From: JAHJSA01 sp038204345
Lineage (GTDB): Bacteria; Actinomycetota; Thermoleophilia; RBG-16-64-13
Length of the DNA: 18,865 nt
Direction of reading: 5' to 3'
Assembly (NCBI GenBank): GCA_038204345.1
Contig: JBBRDB010000031.1
Span: forward strand, 1 to 18,865
Shown: positions 1 through 7,541 of the stretch, one piece after another
How positions within the stretch are numbered: position 1 is the first letter of the stretch
Layout of the letters: the number at the start of each line of letters is the position of its first letter
The notes under the pieces: generated by a model
The model's database searches: none
The model's input: the letters and a program-made list of their open reading frames with translations, nothing else
Told to the model about the DNA's origin: nothing
Translations under genes and position numbers: made by a program

Positions 1-906
1 CGTCGGTTCGTCGTCGAACCTCCACACGTTGGCGCCCGAGAAGATGAGACCTTCGTAGGCGTCGCCTTCGCGCGCCTGGTCCAACCGGTCGATGATGCAG
101 AACGATTTGCTGCACTTCTTCAAGCACGCGCGCTTGCAGCGACCGTCGTAGACCTCTCGACCCGCGCAAAGGTCATCGAGGAACTTGTTGCGGATGGCCC
201 GTCCAGGCAGTCCGACCGGACTCTCCATGAGAATGACGTCTTCGGGGCCGGCGGTGCGGTAGGCGTCCTTGAACACATCGGCCACGTCGCACTCCTGCGT
301 CAGCACGAAACGCGTGGCCATCTGAACGCCGTCGGCGCCGTAGTCGCCCATCATCTCAGCGATGTCGTAGCCGTCGGTGATGCCGCCCGCTGCGATGAGC
401 GGCACCTTGGTCACAACCTCCCTGACCTTCGGGAAGAGATCACGCAGTGCTTCGTCGGTGCCTAGGTGGCCGCCGGCCTCGGTCGCCTCGAGCACGATCG
501 CGGCTGCGCCGCTCTTCTCGGCCAGACGGGCCAGTTGGGGCGACGAGACGATGGAAACGACGGGCACGTCGTGTTCTCGACCCACCTCGAAGACGTCGCG
601 TGAGAAGCCGGCGCCCGTGACGATCATGTCTACGCCTGCCTCGATGGAAGCCAGGACGGTCGCGGCGAAGTCACGGATGGCGAACATGATGTTGACGGCG
701 ATGATCCCCGTGGTCATCTCCTTGGCGCGCCTGATGTCCGCTTTGAGTTCTTCGATGGGGATGCCTGAACCGCCGATGGTCCCGATGCCCCCGTTCTCGG
801 CGACCGCGGCAGCCAAGGAGGACCGACTCACTCTCACGGACATGCCACCTTGCACGATGGGGACTCGGGCGGTGAAGCGGCCGATCGTCAGTTCTGGGAG
901 TCGCAC
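1..906 (-). CDS. Nitronate monooxygenase / FabK-like flavin oxidoreductase (3' end outside window)
   Basis: The frame is open from a GTG at 906-904 to the window edge (302 codons, no stop seen), so the C-terminus is missing. The start is chosen because GGAGG lies five bases upstream. An upstream ATG is in another frame. The protein is an FMN-dependent TIM barrel of the nitronate monooxygenase / enoyl-ACP reductase FabK / 2-nitropropane dioxygenase family. It opens with a PIVQGGMSV-type motif (residues 16-24), carries EAGGHLG with the family's conserved His at 147, has the phosphate-binding AAGGI at 172-176, and continues to QMATRF near 195-200. After the barrel core comes a cysteine-rich stretch (Cys247, 257, 261, 265, 270) and then a conserved-looking IFSGANVWR segment. 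I infer a cytosolic NAD(P)H- or nitronate-linked oxidoreductase. Family assignment is firm; substrate is not, and a fatty-acid (FabK) role cannot be excluded. Confidence 0.9.
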   Translation of the reverse strand, partial: MRLPELTIGRFTARVPIVQGGMSVRVSRSSLAAAVAENGGIGTIGGSGIPIEELKADIRRAKEMTTGIIAVNIMFAIRDFAATVLASIEAGVDMIVTGAGFSRDVFEVGREHDVPVVSIVSSPQLARLAEKSGAAAIVLEATEAGGHLGTDEALRDLFPKVREVVTKVPLIAAGGITDGYDIAEMMGDYGADGVQMATRFVLTQECDVADVFKDAYRTAGPEDVILMESPVGLPGRAIRNKFLDDLCAGREVYDGRCKRACLKKCSKSFCIIDRLDQAREGDAYEGLIFSGANVWRFDDEPT

Positions 907-938
907 GTTGCCTCCAGTACATGTGCCGGACTAAAGAT

Positions 939-944
939 ATTGTA
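939..944 (-). promoter_or_regulatory. Possible -10 box of the nitronate monooxygenase gene
   Basis: TACAAT reads on the minus strand 33 bases upstream of the GTG start. The nearest -35 candidate, TTCACC, is 19 bases further up, so the match is weak. Read-through from the tRNA-Asn promoter is an alternative. Confidence 0.3.
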
Positions 945-988
945 CCTGCATCCGCGCACGACCGGTGAATTCTGAAAGGGTGGGAAGT

Positions 989-1063
989 TGGCTCCCCGGG
1001 CAGGACTCGAACCTGCAACACCCTGGTTAACAGCCAGGTGCTCTACCATTGAGCTACCGAGGA
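989..1063 (-). tRNA. tRNA-Asn (anticodon GTT), CCA encoded
   Basis: A complete cloverleaf folds on the minus strand. The acceptor stem TCCTCGG pairs with CCGGGGA (one T-G pair). The D arm GCTC...GAGC, the anticodon stem CCTGG/CCAGG around loop CTGTTAA, and the T arm GCAGG-TTCGAGT-CCTGC are all intact. The anticodon GTT reads asparagine codons AAC and AAU. The discriminator G is followed by a genome-encoded CCA at 991-989. The gene has its own consensus promoter immediately upstream and lies between the lexA operon and the oxidoreductase gene on the same strand. Confidence 0.97.
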
Positions 1064-1077
1064 GCGCGACGCACGGT

Positions 1078-1106
1078 AGTATAGCGAACGCCCGCACCTA
1101 TGCAAA
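1078..1106 (-). promoter_or_regulatory. Promoter of tRNA-Asn
   Basis: On the minus strand a -35 box TTTGCA (1106-1101) is followed by 17 bases and a -10 box TATACT (1083-1078). The -10 ends 15 bases before the mature tRNA 5' end. The layout is that of a housekeeping sigma-70 type promoter for a stable RNA. Confidence 0.8.
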
Positions 1107-1142
1107 CCTGCGGAGCCTCTCTAAAATGCCTGAGCTATCGAT

Positions 1143-1493
1143 CTATCCCGCCCTACCAACCGAAGCGCCGCACTCCGAACACTCGAGCGACGGAGCGCCC
1201 GCACCCTCACCTTCCCTAGCGTCCTCGCAGCCGCCCCGATCCGCGGCCGAGAGCGCCCCACCGCAGCAAAAACACGGGTCACCGACACGAAGCCCGAGCG
1301 CGTACTCGGCCAGGCTCTCGACGATGCACCCGGAGGTAGAGGCCGAGGGCTTGGGATTCCCGCCCTCATGGGCCGGAGGCTCGGACGACGCCGCTTCAGC
1401 CCCAAGAACCAACTGCAGCTGTCTATCCTTCTGCGGCGCCGAGTAGAACTTTTCGGTGTGACCCGTGAACTCCACGGAGGCCGTGGCCCTCAT
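1143..1493 (-). CDS. Small zinc-ribbon protein coupled to LexA, function unknown
   Basis: This 116-residue product is not one I recognise. The ATG at 1493-1491 overlaps the lexA stop codon (TGA 1495-1493), and an AGGAGG sits five bases upstream inside the lexA end, so translation is coupled to lexA. A GTG three bases earlier is an alternative start. Third codon positions are G/C-rich like the neighbours, which supports coding. The first 70 residues have no clear motif and include a Pro/Ser/Ala-rich stretch around 34-55. The C-terminal part has two CxxC knuckles, Cys74-Cys77 (CFCC followed by GG) and Cys105-Cys108 (CSEC followed by G), the pattern of a zinc ribbon. There is no signal peptide or membrane segment. 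Sharing the lexA transcript, it should be induced with the SOS response. A DNA- or protein-binding role is only a guess. Confidence 0.7.
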   Translation of the reverse strand: MRATASVEFTGHTEKFYSAPQKDRQLQLVLGAEAASSEPPAHEGGNPKPSASTSGCIVESLAEYALGLRVGDPCFCCGGALSAADRGGCEDAREGEGAGAPSLECSECGASVGRAG

Positions 1494-2125
1494 CACATCC
1501 TCCTCATCACGCCCGTGACTTTGCCGACGATCCGCGGGTCGCGAGTGACGATGGGTTCCATCGCGTCATTCTCGGGTTGCAGCCGCACGTAGCCTTGCTC
1601 CCTGAAGAACCGCTTCAACGTGGCATCCTCGCCCAACAACGCTACTACGATATCCCCGTTCTCGGCACTCTCCTGACGCCGCACGACCACCAGATCACCG
1701 TCGAGGATGCCCGCATTGATCATGCTGCTGCCCCGCACCCGGAGTACGAAGCATTCTTCGCCGGCGGCAAGGAAACCGGGCACCTGAACGCTCTCGTCTA
1801 CGTTCTCGTCGGCCAGCAGCGGCGCCCCAGCCGCCACCCGACCCACCAGCGGAAGCCATTCCATGGGGTCTTGGACCCGTAAGCGCGTGCTCTGCGCGGA
1901 CCGGCCGTCCGCATGGCTGGATACCACCTCGATGGCGCGCCGCTTCGCGGCCCCGCGGCGGATGTATCCTTTCTCCTCGAGCACGCTCAGATGATTCTGC
2001 ACGGATGCCGGCGACGAGAGGCCCACGGCCTCCCCGATCTCTCGGACCGTGGGCGGATATCCCTGCGCCAAAAGACTCTCTTCGATGACGCGCAGGATCT
2101 CGCTCTGACGTACGCTGAGGTCCAC
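1493..2125 (-). CDS. lexA: LexA repressor, SOS regulon
   Basis: LexA is the dimeric transcriptional repressor of the SOS DNA-damage regulon; it cleaves itself when RecA filaments form. The 210-residue product has the winged helix-turn-helix at about residues 5-65 (GYPPTVREIGEAVGLSS... QNHL). The self-cleavage site is Ala99-Gly100, the catalytic serine is Ser134 in GSSM, and the general-base lysine is Lys171. The Ser-Lys spacing of 37 equals that of E. coli LexA. I start at GTG 2125-2123 because GGGAGG stands seven bases upstream; a TTG at 2140 is in frame but lies on that ribosome binding site. A GAAC-N4-GTTC operator lies between the promoter and the start, so it is autoregulated. Its stop overlaps the start of the zinc-ribbon gene. 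Confidence 0.97.
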   Translation of the reverse strand: MDLSVRQSEILRVIEESLLAQGYPPTVREIGEAVGLSSPASVQNHLSVLEEKGYIRRGAAKRRAIEVVSSHADGRSAQSTRLRVQDPMEWLPLVGRVAAGAPLLADENVDESVQVPGFLAAGEECFVLRVRGSSMINAGILDGDLVVVRRQESAENGDIVVALLGEDATLKRFFREQGYVRLQPENDAMEPIVTRDPRIVGKVTGVMRRM

Positions 2126-2145
2126 GTGGCGGCCTCCCAAGGTAT

Positions 2146-2157
2146 GAACATTTGTTC
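2146..2157. promoter_or_regulatory. LexA operator (SOS box)
   Basis: GAACATTTGTTC is a perfect GAAC-N4-GTTC palindrome, the core of the Gram-positive and actinobacterial SOS box (CGAACNNNNGTTCG, with one flank matching). It starts seven bases downstream of the lexA -10 box and 20 bases before the lexA GTG, so bound LexA would cover the transcription start. No other full match was noticed in the window. Confidence 0.93.
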
Positions 2158-2164
2158 GCTACCG

Positions 2165-2193
2165 AGTATACCCGACTCCCCGGACACTGCCAA
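2165..2193 (-). promoter_or_regulatory. Promoter of lexA and the zinc-ribbon gene
   Basis: On the minus strand, -35 TTGGCA (2193-2188), a 17-base spacer and -10 TATACT (2170-2165). The SOS box lies directly downstream, which is the expected arrangement for repression by LexA. Confidence 0.85.
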
Positions 2194-2205
2194 GCACGTG
2201 CTGTG

Positions 2206-2234
2206 TTGACGCCCCCATGGGCACCCTCTATACT
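2206..2234 (+). promoter_or_regulatory. Promoter of tRNA-Leu
   Basis: On the plus strand, -35 TTGACG (2206-2211), exactly 17 bases, then -10 TATACT (2229-2234). The tRNA begins 25 bases after the -10. This near-consensus promoter is back-to-back with the lexA promoter; the two -35 boxes are 12 bases apart. Confidence 0.85.
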
Positions 2235-2259
2235 CACCCCTGCTTTAGCAAGAGCCCGT

Positions 2260-2345
<86 letters not shown>

Positions 2346-2573
2346 CTATCCCGCCGTCTCTTCACCCCTCGTTGCTTCATCCCATCGCTCAGTTCCAGCA
2401 CCCCCCTGGGACGTACCGTGGGCGATCTCCAAGCTCTCAGCGGAAGGCCCACCGCCGCCGAACGCGCGGATCCGGCCGAGCGCGCTTCCACTATCGGCTT
2501 TTGCCGGCGGGCACTTCGGGGTAGGCTTGCGGCGTAAGACCTCGATTCCGAATCACCGATCCGAGGAGACCCA

Positions 2574-3743
2574 GTGCCCGACACCATGTTGGCGCTCACA
2601 TACGACCGGATCAAGGACCCGTGGGAATCGACCACCGGCCTCCGGATGCAGCAGGTTCCCCGCCCTATCCTCGATCAGGCGGCCGACTACCACGACGGAG
2701 AGGCGGCGCTCATCCGCGTGCTCCTCACCGGCTTCTGCGGGTCCGATCGCGGCATCTGGTATCGCCGGTCCTTTGGAGACATGATCTCCACCTCGCTCGA
2801 CGCCGAAGGCCGCGACGTGAGGATCATCGGTCACGAGCTCTTGGGGGAGGTCACGCAGGTGGGGCCCGAAGCCACACGTGACTTCGGCCTCAGGAGCGGT
2901 GACATCGTCACCGCCGAGAGTCACATCGTCGACGACACCTGTTACCAATGCCGCGTCGGCGACAAGCATGTGTGCGCCACGGCCCAGATCATCGGCATCT
3001 CGCTCGACGGGTGCTTCGCCGAGGAGATCAAGCTCCCCGCCAAGACCTTGTGGAGAACCGACCTCGACCGCATCCGCCCCGAAGTAGCGGTGCTCCAGGA
3101 GCCGTTCGGTAATGCCGTGCACGCCTGCACCAAGGTCAACCTCCGCGGGCAGAGCGTCGCCATCATCGGGTTGGGAACGATCGGTCTTTTCGCCGTGGCC
3201 GTCGCTCGGGCGCTCGGCGCCCGGCAGGTGATCGGCGTGGAACCCGTAGAAGCGAATCGGCACATGGGATTGGCTCTCGGCGCCGACGCGGTGATCCGCC
3301 CATCGCAGCCGACGGCCCAGAGCTACATACACGATGCCGCCATCACCGAAGAACTGCGGCACTTGACCGGCGGAGTGGGCGTGGACGTGGCTATCGAGAT
3401 GAGTGCAGCCTCGGCCGCTCTGAACACCGCCATAGCCGGCGTCCGACGAGGCGGCAACGTGATCCTCTTTGGAATCAGGAGCGGCGACGCCGTCATCGAA
3501 CACATCGACCGAGTGATCGTGGACGGTATCTCGCTGCACAGTGTCGTGGGCCGTCGCATTTGGGAGACCTGGCACATCACCCGCAACCTGCTCGAGGCCC
3601 AGAACTCGGACATCCAGCAACGCGTGTACGACGTCATCCTTAGCGGCGGCCAAGATTGCATCGTCCCGGTAGCGGATTTCTCCCGAGAATCCTTCGGCAT
3701 GCTCATCGACACCCATCCAAAGGTGATCCTCGACTGGCGTTGA
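2574..3743 (+). CDS. tdh: L-threonine 3-dehydrogenase-like zinc alcohol dehydrogenase
   Basis: Probable NAD-dependent oxidation of L-threonine to 2-amino-3-ketobutyrate, the substrate of the next gene's product. The GTG start has GAGGAG five bases upstream; the next in-frame ATG (2586) is too far from it. The 389-residue medium-chain dehydrogenase has the catalytic zinc ligands Cys55 (GFCGSD) and His87-Glu88 (GHE). The NAD fold GLGTIG lies around 199-204, and EPFGNAVH (176-183) and GRRIWETW near the C-terminus closely resemble E. coli Tdh. The structural-zinc lobe keeps Cys123, 126 and 134, but the position of the first ligand (Cys93 in E. coli) is Asp120. It is about 45 residues longer than E. 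coli Tdh. Kbl follows 42 bases downstream, the classic tdh-kbl pair. A related polyol or alcohol substrate remains possible. Confidence 0.88.
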   Translation: MPDTMLALTYDRIKDPWESTTGLRMQQVPRPILDQAADYHDGEAALIRVLLTGFCGSDRGIWYRRSFGDMISTSLDAEGRDVRIIGHELLGEVTQVGPEATRDFGLRSGDIVTAESHIVDDTCYQCRVGDKHVCATAQIIGISLDGCFAEEIKLPAKTLWRTDLDRIRPEVAVLQEPFGNAVHACTKVNLRGQSVAIIGLGTIGLFAVAVARALGARQVIGVEPVEANRHMGLALGADAVIRPSQPTAQSYIHDAAITEELRHLTGGVGVDVAIEMSAASAALNTAIAGVRRGGNVILFGIRSGDAVIEHIDRVIVDGISLHSVVGRRIWETWHITRNLLEAQNSDIQQRVYDVILSGGQDCIVPVADFSRESFGMLIDTHPKVILDWR

Positions 3744-3785
3744 CCCCGGAACCGGTCACAGTCATCCACTAAGGAAGGAGCCGTA

Positions 3786-4988
3786 ATGCTGAACGAGGCG
3801 ACGCGGGGCCTTCTCGCAGGCCAAGCCGACGAGATCCGAGCGGCCGGTCTCTGGAAGAGCGAGCGGATCCTGACCTCCCGGCAGGGCGCCGTCGTGACAG
3901 TGGGCGAGGGGACAGAGGCGCGCGACGTCCTCAACTTCTGCGCCAACAACTACCTGGGTCTGTCGTCTGATCCGCGGGTGGTGGGCCCCGCGCACCATGG
4001 CCTTGACGAGCGCGGCTTCGGTATGTCCAGCGTGCGCTTCATATGCGGCACCCAGGATCGGCACAAGGAACTCGAGACCGCACTGGCGGCCTTCTTCGGT
4101 TTCGAGGATTCCGTCCTCTATGGCTCTTGCTACGACGCCAACGGGGGTCTGTTCGAGACGTTGCTCACCGACGAGGACGCGGTGATCAGCGACGCGCTCA
4201 ACCATGCGTCGATCATCGACGGGGTGCGTCTCTGCAAGGCCCGGCGCTTCCGATACGCCACGGGCGACATGTCCGACCTGGAAGCTCGGCTGCTCGAGGC
4301 CTCCGACGCCCGGATCCGAATGATCGCAACCGACGGCATCTTCAGCATGGACGGGACCGCGGCACCCCTCGCTCGCATCTGCGACCTGGCCGACCGCTAC
4401 GAGGCGCTGGTCATGGTCGACGATTCGCACGCGTCCGGCTTCGTGGGGAGCACGGGGCGGGGCACGCCGGAGCACTCAGGAGTCCAAGGGCGGGTGGATA
4501 TCCTCACCAGCACCCTCGGGAAAGCCCTGGGCGGCGCCTCGGGCGGCTTCACCGCGTCATCCCGGAACGTCACCGACCTTCTCCGCCAGAGGTCCAGACC
4601 CTATCTCTTCTCAAACGCTCTGGCCCCTCCCATCGTCGCCGCTGGGCTCGCTGCGCTGCGGCTCCTCTCGGGTACGACGGAGTTGCGAGACCGGCTCATG
4701 GCGAACACACGACGGTTCCGCGAGGCCATGGCCGAGGCCGGCTTCACGATCAAACCCGGCGATCACCCCATCGTCCCGGTCATGCTGGGGGACGCCCGTC
4801 TGGCCGCTGCCATGGCCGAGGACCTTCTGGAAGAGGGCATCTACGTCGTCGGTTTCAGCTATCCCGTCGTGCCGCGCGGAGAAGCGCGCATCCGGGTGCA
4901 GCTCTCCGCCGTCCACGAACCGGAGCACGTAGAGCAGGCCATCCAAGCCTTCATACAGGTGGGCACCCGACACGGCGCCCTGGATTAG
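3786..4988 (+). CDS. kbl: Glycine C-acetyltransferase (2-amino-3-ketobutyrate CoA ligase)
   Basis: PLP enzyme of the alpha-oxoamine synthase family that splits 2-amino-3-ketobutyrate with CoA into glycine and acetyl-CoA in the cytosol. At 400 residues it matches the usual length (398 in E. coli) and is collinear with it. Seen are NNYLGLS (54-60), SCYDANGGLFETLL (114-127), His140 in DALNHASIIDG, the PLP-contacting VDDSHASGF (211-219, with Asp212 and His215), and the Schiff-base Lys246 in STLGKALGG. GGAAGGAG lies five bases before the ATG. The pairing with tdh makes the identity firm: together they turn threonine into glycine and acetyl-CoA. Confidence 0.97.
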   Translation: MLNEATRGLLAGQADEIRAAGLWKSERILTSRQGAVVTVGEGTEARDVLNFCANNYLGLSSDPRVVGPAHHGLDERGFGMSSVRFICGTQDRHKELETALAAFFGFEDSVLYGSCYDANGGLFETLLTDEDAVISDALNHASIIDGVRLCKARRFRYATGDMSDLEARLLEASDARIRMIATDGIFSMDGTAAPLARICDLADRYEALVMVDDSHASGFVGSTGRGTPEHSGVQGRVDILTSTLGKALGGASGGFTASSRNVTDLLRQRSRPYLFSNALAPPIVAAGLAALRLLSGTTELRDRLMANTRRFREAMAEAGFTIKPGDHPIVPVMLGDARLAAAMAEDLLEEGIYVVGFSYPVVPRGEARIRVQLSAVHEPEHVEQAIQAFIQVGTRHGALD

Positions 4989-5044
4989 GGGCCCGCACCA
5001 AGAGGTAGATTCACGACGTCGCGGAATCAAGACACGGAGGAACG

Positions 5045-7495
5045 ATGGCCAGACGTACTGCCGACCTGAAGCAAGCGAGACCGCCGGTGGAATTGGACGC
5101 CTCCGAGACGTACCGGCCCTGCGACCCGGCTTCCTTCACGTTCGCGACCACGGAGGAACTCCCGCCCTTGGACGAGATCATCGGGCAGGACCGCGCAGTC
5201 GCGGCAGTCGACTTCGGCATCAGCATCCACAATGACGGCTACAACATCTTCGCTCTTGGCCCGCCGGGCTCGGGAAAGGTGAGCACGATAACCCAGTTCT
5301 TGCAGCGGGAGTCGTCAACGCTGCCGGTCCCCGACGACTGGGTGTACGTGAACAACTTCGCCCTCCCTCATCAGCCGAACGCCATCAGGTTGCCGGCGGG
5401 CCGCGGCTGCGAGTTCCGACGCGACATGGAGAAGCTGGTTGAGAATCTGCAGGGGGCGATCACCACGGCGTTCGAGGGAGAGGAGTACGACGCCAAACGG
5501 CGGGAGCTCGCGCAGAATGTGAGCGCCGGTCAGGAGAAGGTCATAGACGCCCTTCGAGAGAAGGCGGAGGGACAGGGGTTCGTCATGGTACGGACGCCGG
5601 CGGGCCTCGCGTTTGCGCCCCGCACCCCCGAGGGCGAGACGATGTCCCGTGACCACTACAACGGACTCCCCCACGATGAACAGAAGGCCATCGACGAAGG
5701 TCTGGAGCACCTCAATAGCGACCTTCAGCAGGTGATGCGCCACGTCCGTCAAGAGGAGAAGAGCGGGCGCGAGGCTTTGAGCGAGCTGGACGAGCAGGTG
5801 ACAACCTATGCCGCCAAGCACCTGGTCGACGACGTGCGCGAGAAGTGGAGCGGCGTGCCCGAGATCGGCGAGTACCTCAACGCCGTGCTGAAAGACGTGG
5901 TGGAGAACGCCGGGGACTTCAAGGTATCAGACGATGAGACACCCCCCACTTTCATGGGCATCGCGTTTCCGCTCCGGCAACGGGCGGAAGCGGCGTTCCG
6001 CAAGTATCACGTGAACGTACTAGTGGACAACTCCGGCCTCACCGGAGCCCCGGTCATACGAGAGAGCAACCCCAACCTCCACAACCTGGTAGGCCGTATC
6101 GAGCACCAAGCGCAGTTCGGCGCCCTGGTCACCGACTTTGGGATGATCAAGCCGGGCTCGCTGCACGCGGCTAACGGCGGCTTCTTGACGATGGAGGCCC
6201 GCGACCTCTTGCTCAAGCCCTACGCATGGGACGCACTCAAGCGCACCATGAAGACGGGCATGATCCGCATCGAAGACGTGGCCCAGCAGTTGGGTCTCGC
6301 CGCCACCTCCACTCTGGAGCCCGAACCTATCCCCCTGCGGGCGAAGATAGTCGTCGTGGGCGAACCGTATATCTACTACATGCTGTATGCGCTCGACCCC
6401 GATTTCCAGGAACTCTTCAAGGTAAAGGCCGACTTCGACGTCGTCGAGGAGCGCACGGCCGACGCCGAGATGCTCTACGCGCGATTCATCGGGCACGTCT
6501 GTCGGCGTGACGAACTTCCGCATTTCACACCGGAAGGCGTCTCGCGCGTCGTGGAGCACGCCTCGCGCGTGGTCGAAGATCAAGAGAAGTTGTCCGTTCG
6601 ATTCATGGCCGTGGTGGATCTCGTGCGCGAAGCGGCCTACTGGGCCACACGCCGCCGCAAGCGCAACCCCTCGGTGACCGCTGGAGATGTCCAGAAGGCG
6701 ATCGACCAGCGCATATACCGCAGTTCCCGCATCGAGGAGCGCGTCCGCGAGATGATCATCGACGGCACCATCATGGTGGACAGCCGCGGTGAGGTCGTCG
6801 GTCAGGTCAATGGACTCTCCGTCTCGTCGATGGGAGACTACGCCTTCGGACGTCCGAGCCGCATCACCGCGACGGTCCGGCTCGGCAGCGGCGACGTCAT
6901 CGACATCGAGCGCGAGATCGAGATGGGCGGACCCATACACTCCAAGGGGGTGCTCATCCTAGCGGGCTACCTGGGCGCGCGCTACGCTGCCGATCGCCCG
7001 CTCAGCCTGTCCGCCCGTCTGGTCTTCGAACAGTCGTATTCGGGCATCGACGGCGACAGCGCCTCTTCCGCCGAACTCTACGCCATCCTCTCAGCCCTCT
7101 CCGGTCTCCCTATCCGCCAGCGCTTCGCCGTCACCGGGTCTGTGAACCAACGCGGCCAAGTGCAGGCGATCGGCGGGGTCAACGAGAAGATCGAGGGCTT
7201 CTTCAAGGTCTGCAAGGAACGCGGACTGAACGGTGATGAGGGCGTACTCATCCCCACCGCCAACGTCAAGCATCTCATGCTGAGATCGGAGGTGCGGGCC
7301 GCGATCGAGGCGGGGAAGTTCCACATCCACCCGGTGTCCACCATCGACCAGGGCATCGAGATCCTCACCGGCGTCCAGGCTGGGAAGCCCCGAGCCGGAG
7401 TCTACCCTCCGGGTACGGTCAACCGTCTGGTGTACGACAAGATCTCGAACCTGGCGGACACCGGACTGGAGTGGAGGCGTCCCAAGGAAGAGTAG
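5045..7495 (+). CDS. Lon-family ATP-dependent protease (AAA_32 / LonB-like)
   Basis: An 816-residue cytosolic ATP-dependent serine protease of the Lon-related family with a long substrate-binding N-terminal region instead of the classical LonA LAN domain. GPPGSGK (72-78) is an intact Walker A. The region around His374 (ANGGFLTMEARDLL) is the family's Walker B area; it ends in Glu rather than Asp. A charged, helix-rich segment of roughly 150-280 is likely coiled coil inserted in the ATPase. The C-terminal proteolytic domain has the catalytic dyad Ser672 (GDSASSAE) and Lys715 (NEKIEG), 43 residues apart as in E. coli Lon. GGAGG precedes the ATG. No membrane segment is evident, unlike archaeal LonB. 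It follows kbl by 56 bases with no visible terminator, so it may be co-transcribed, though its job is unrelated to threonine breakdown as far as known. Confidence 0.94.
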   Translation: MARRTADLKQARPPVELDASETYRPCDPASFTFATTEELPPLDEIIGQDRAVAAVDFGISIHNDGYNIFALGPPGSGKVSTITQFLQRESSTLPVPDDWVYVNNFALPHQPNAIRLPAGRGCEFRRDMEKLVENLQGAITTAFEGEEYDAKRRELAQNVSAGQEKVIDALREKAEGQGFVMVRTPAGLAFAPRTPEGETMSRDHYNGLPHDEQKAIDEGLEHLNSDLQQVMRHVRQEEKSGREALSELDEQVTTYAAKHLVDDVREKWSGVPEIGEYLNAVLKDVVENAGDFKVSDDETPPTFMGIAFPLRQRAEAAFRKYHVNVLVDNSGLTGAPVIRESNPNLHNLVGRIEHQAQFGALVTDFGMIKPGSLHAANGGFLTMEARDLLLKPYAWDALKRTMKTGMIRIEDVAQQLGLAATSTLEPEPIPLRAKIVVVGEPYIYYMLYALDPDFQELFKVKADFDVVEERTADAEMLYARFIGHVCRRDELPHFTPEGVSRVVEHASRVVEDQEKLSVRFMAVVDLVREAAYWATRRRKRNPSVTAGDVQKAIDQRIYRSSRIEERVREMIIDGTIMVDSRGEVVGQVNGLSVSSMGDYAFGRPSRITATVRLGSGDVIDIEREIEMGGPIHSKGVLILAGYLGARYAADRPLSLSARLVFEQSYSGIDGDSASSAELYAILSALSGLPIRQRFAVTGSVNQRGQVQAIGGVNEKIEGFFKVCKERGLNGDEGVLIPTANVKHLMLRSEVRAAIEAGKFHIHPVSTIDQGIEILTGVQAGKPRAGVYPPGTVNRLVYDKISNLADTGLEWRRPKEE

Positions 7496-7541
7496 CCCAC
7501 TACCGCCCGGGCGGGACGCGAGCCGGGGCAGGCTAGTGGGC
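7495..7541. terminator. Possible bidirectional terminator between convergent genes
   Basis: GCCCACTA (7495-7502) pairs perfectly with TAGTGGGC (7534-7541), enclosing a second palindrome CCGCCCGGGCGG (7503-7514). The structure spans the stop codons of the Lon-family gene and of hemY, which converge here. No T-run follows on either strand, so intrinsic termination is uncertain. Confidence 0.4.

Noticed and set aside
2126..2140. TTG at 2140 as the lexA start
   Set aside because: It overlaps the GGGAGG that serves GTG 2125, and the extra five residues have no counterpart in LexA proteins.
2346..2573. Riboswitch or clear promoter in the leader of the tdh gene
   Set aside because: No family consensus (for example a glycine or threonine-related element) and no -35/-10 pair with good spacing could be recognised by eye.
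2553..3716. 387-codon open frame antisense to the threonine dehydrogenase
   Set aside because: Shadow of a GC-rich gene; the plus strand shows an unmistakable dehydrogenase with ribosome binding site and partner gene.
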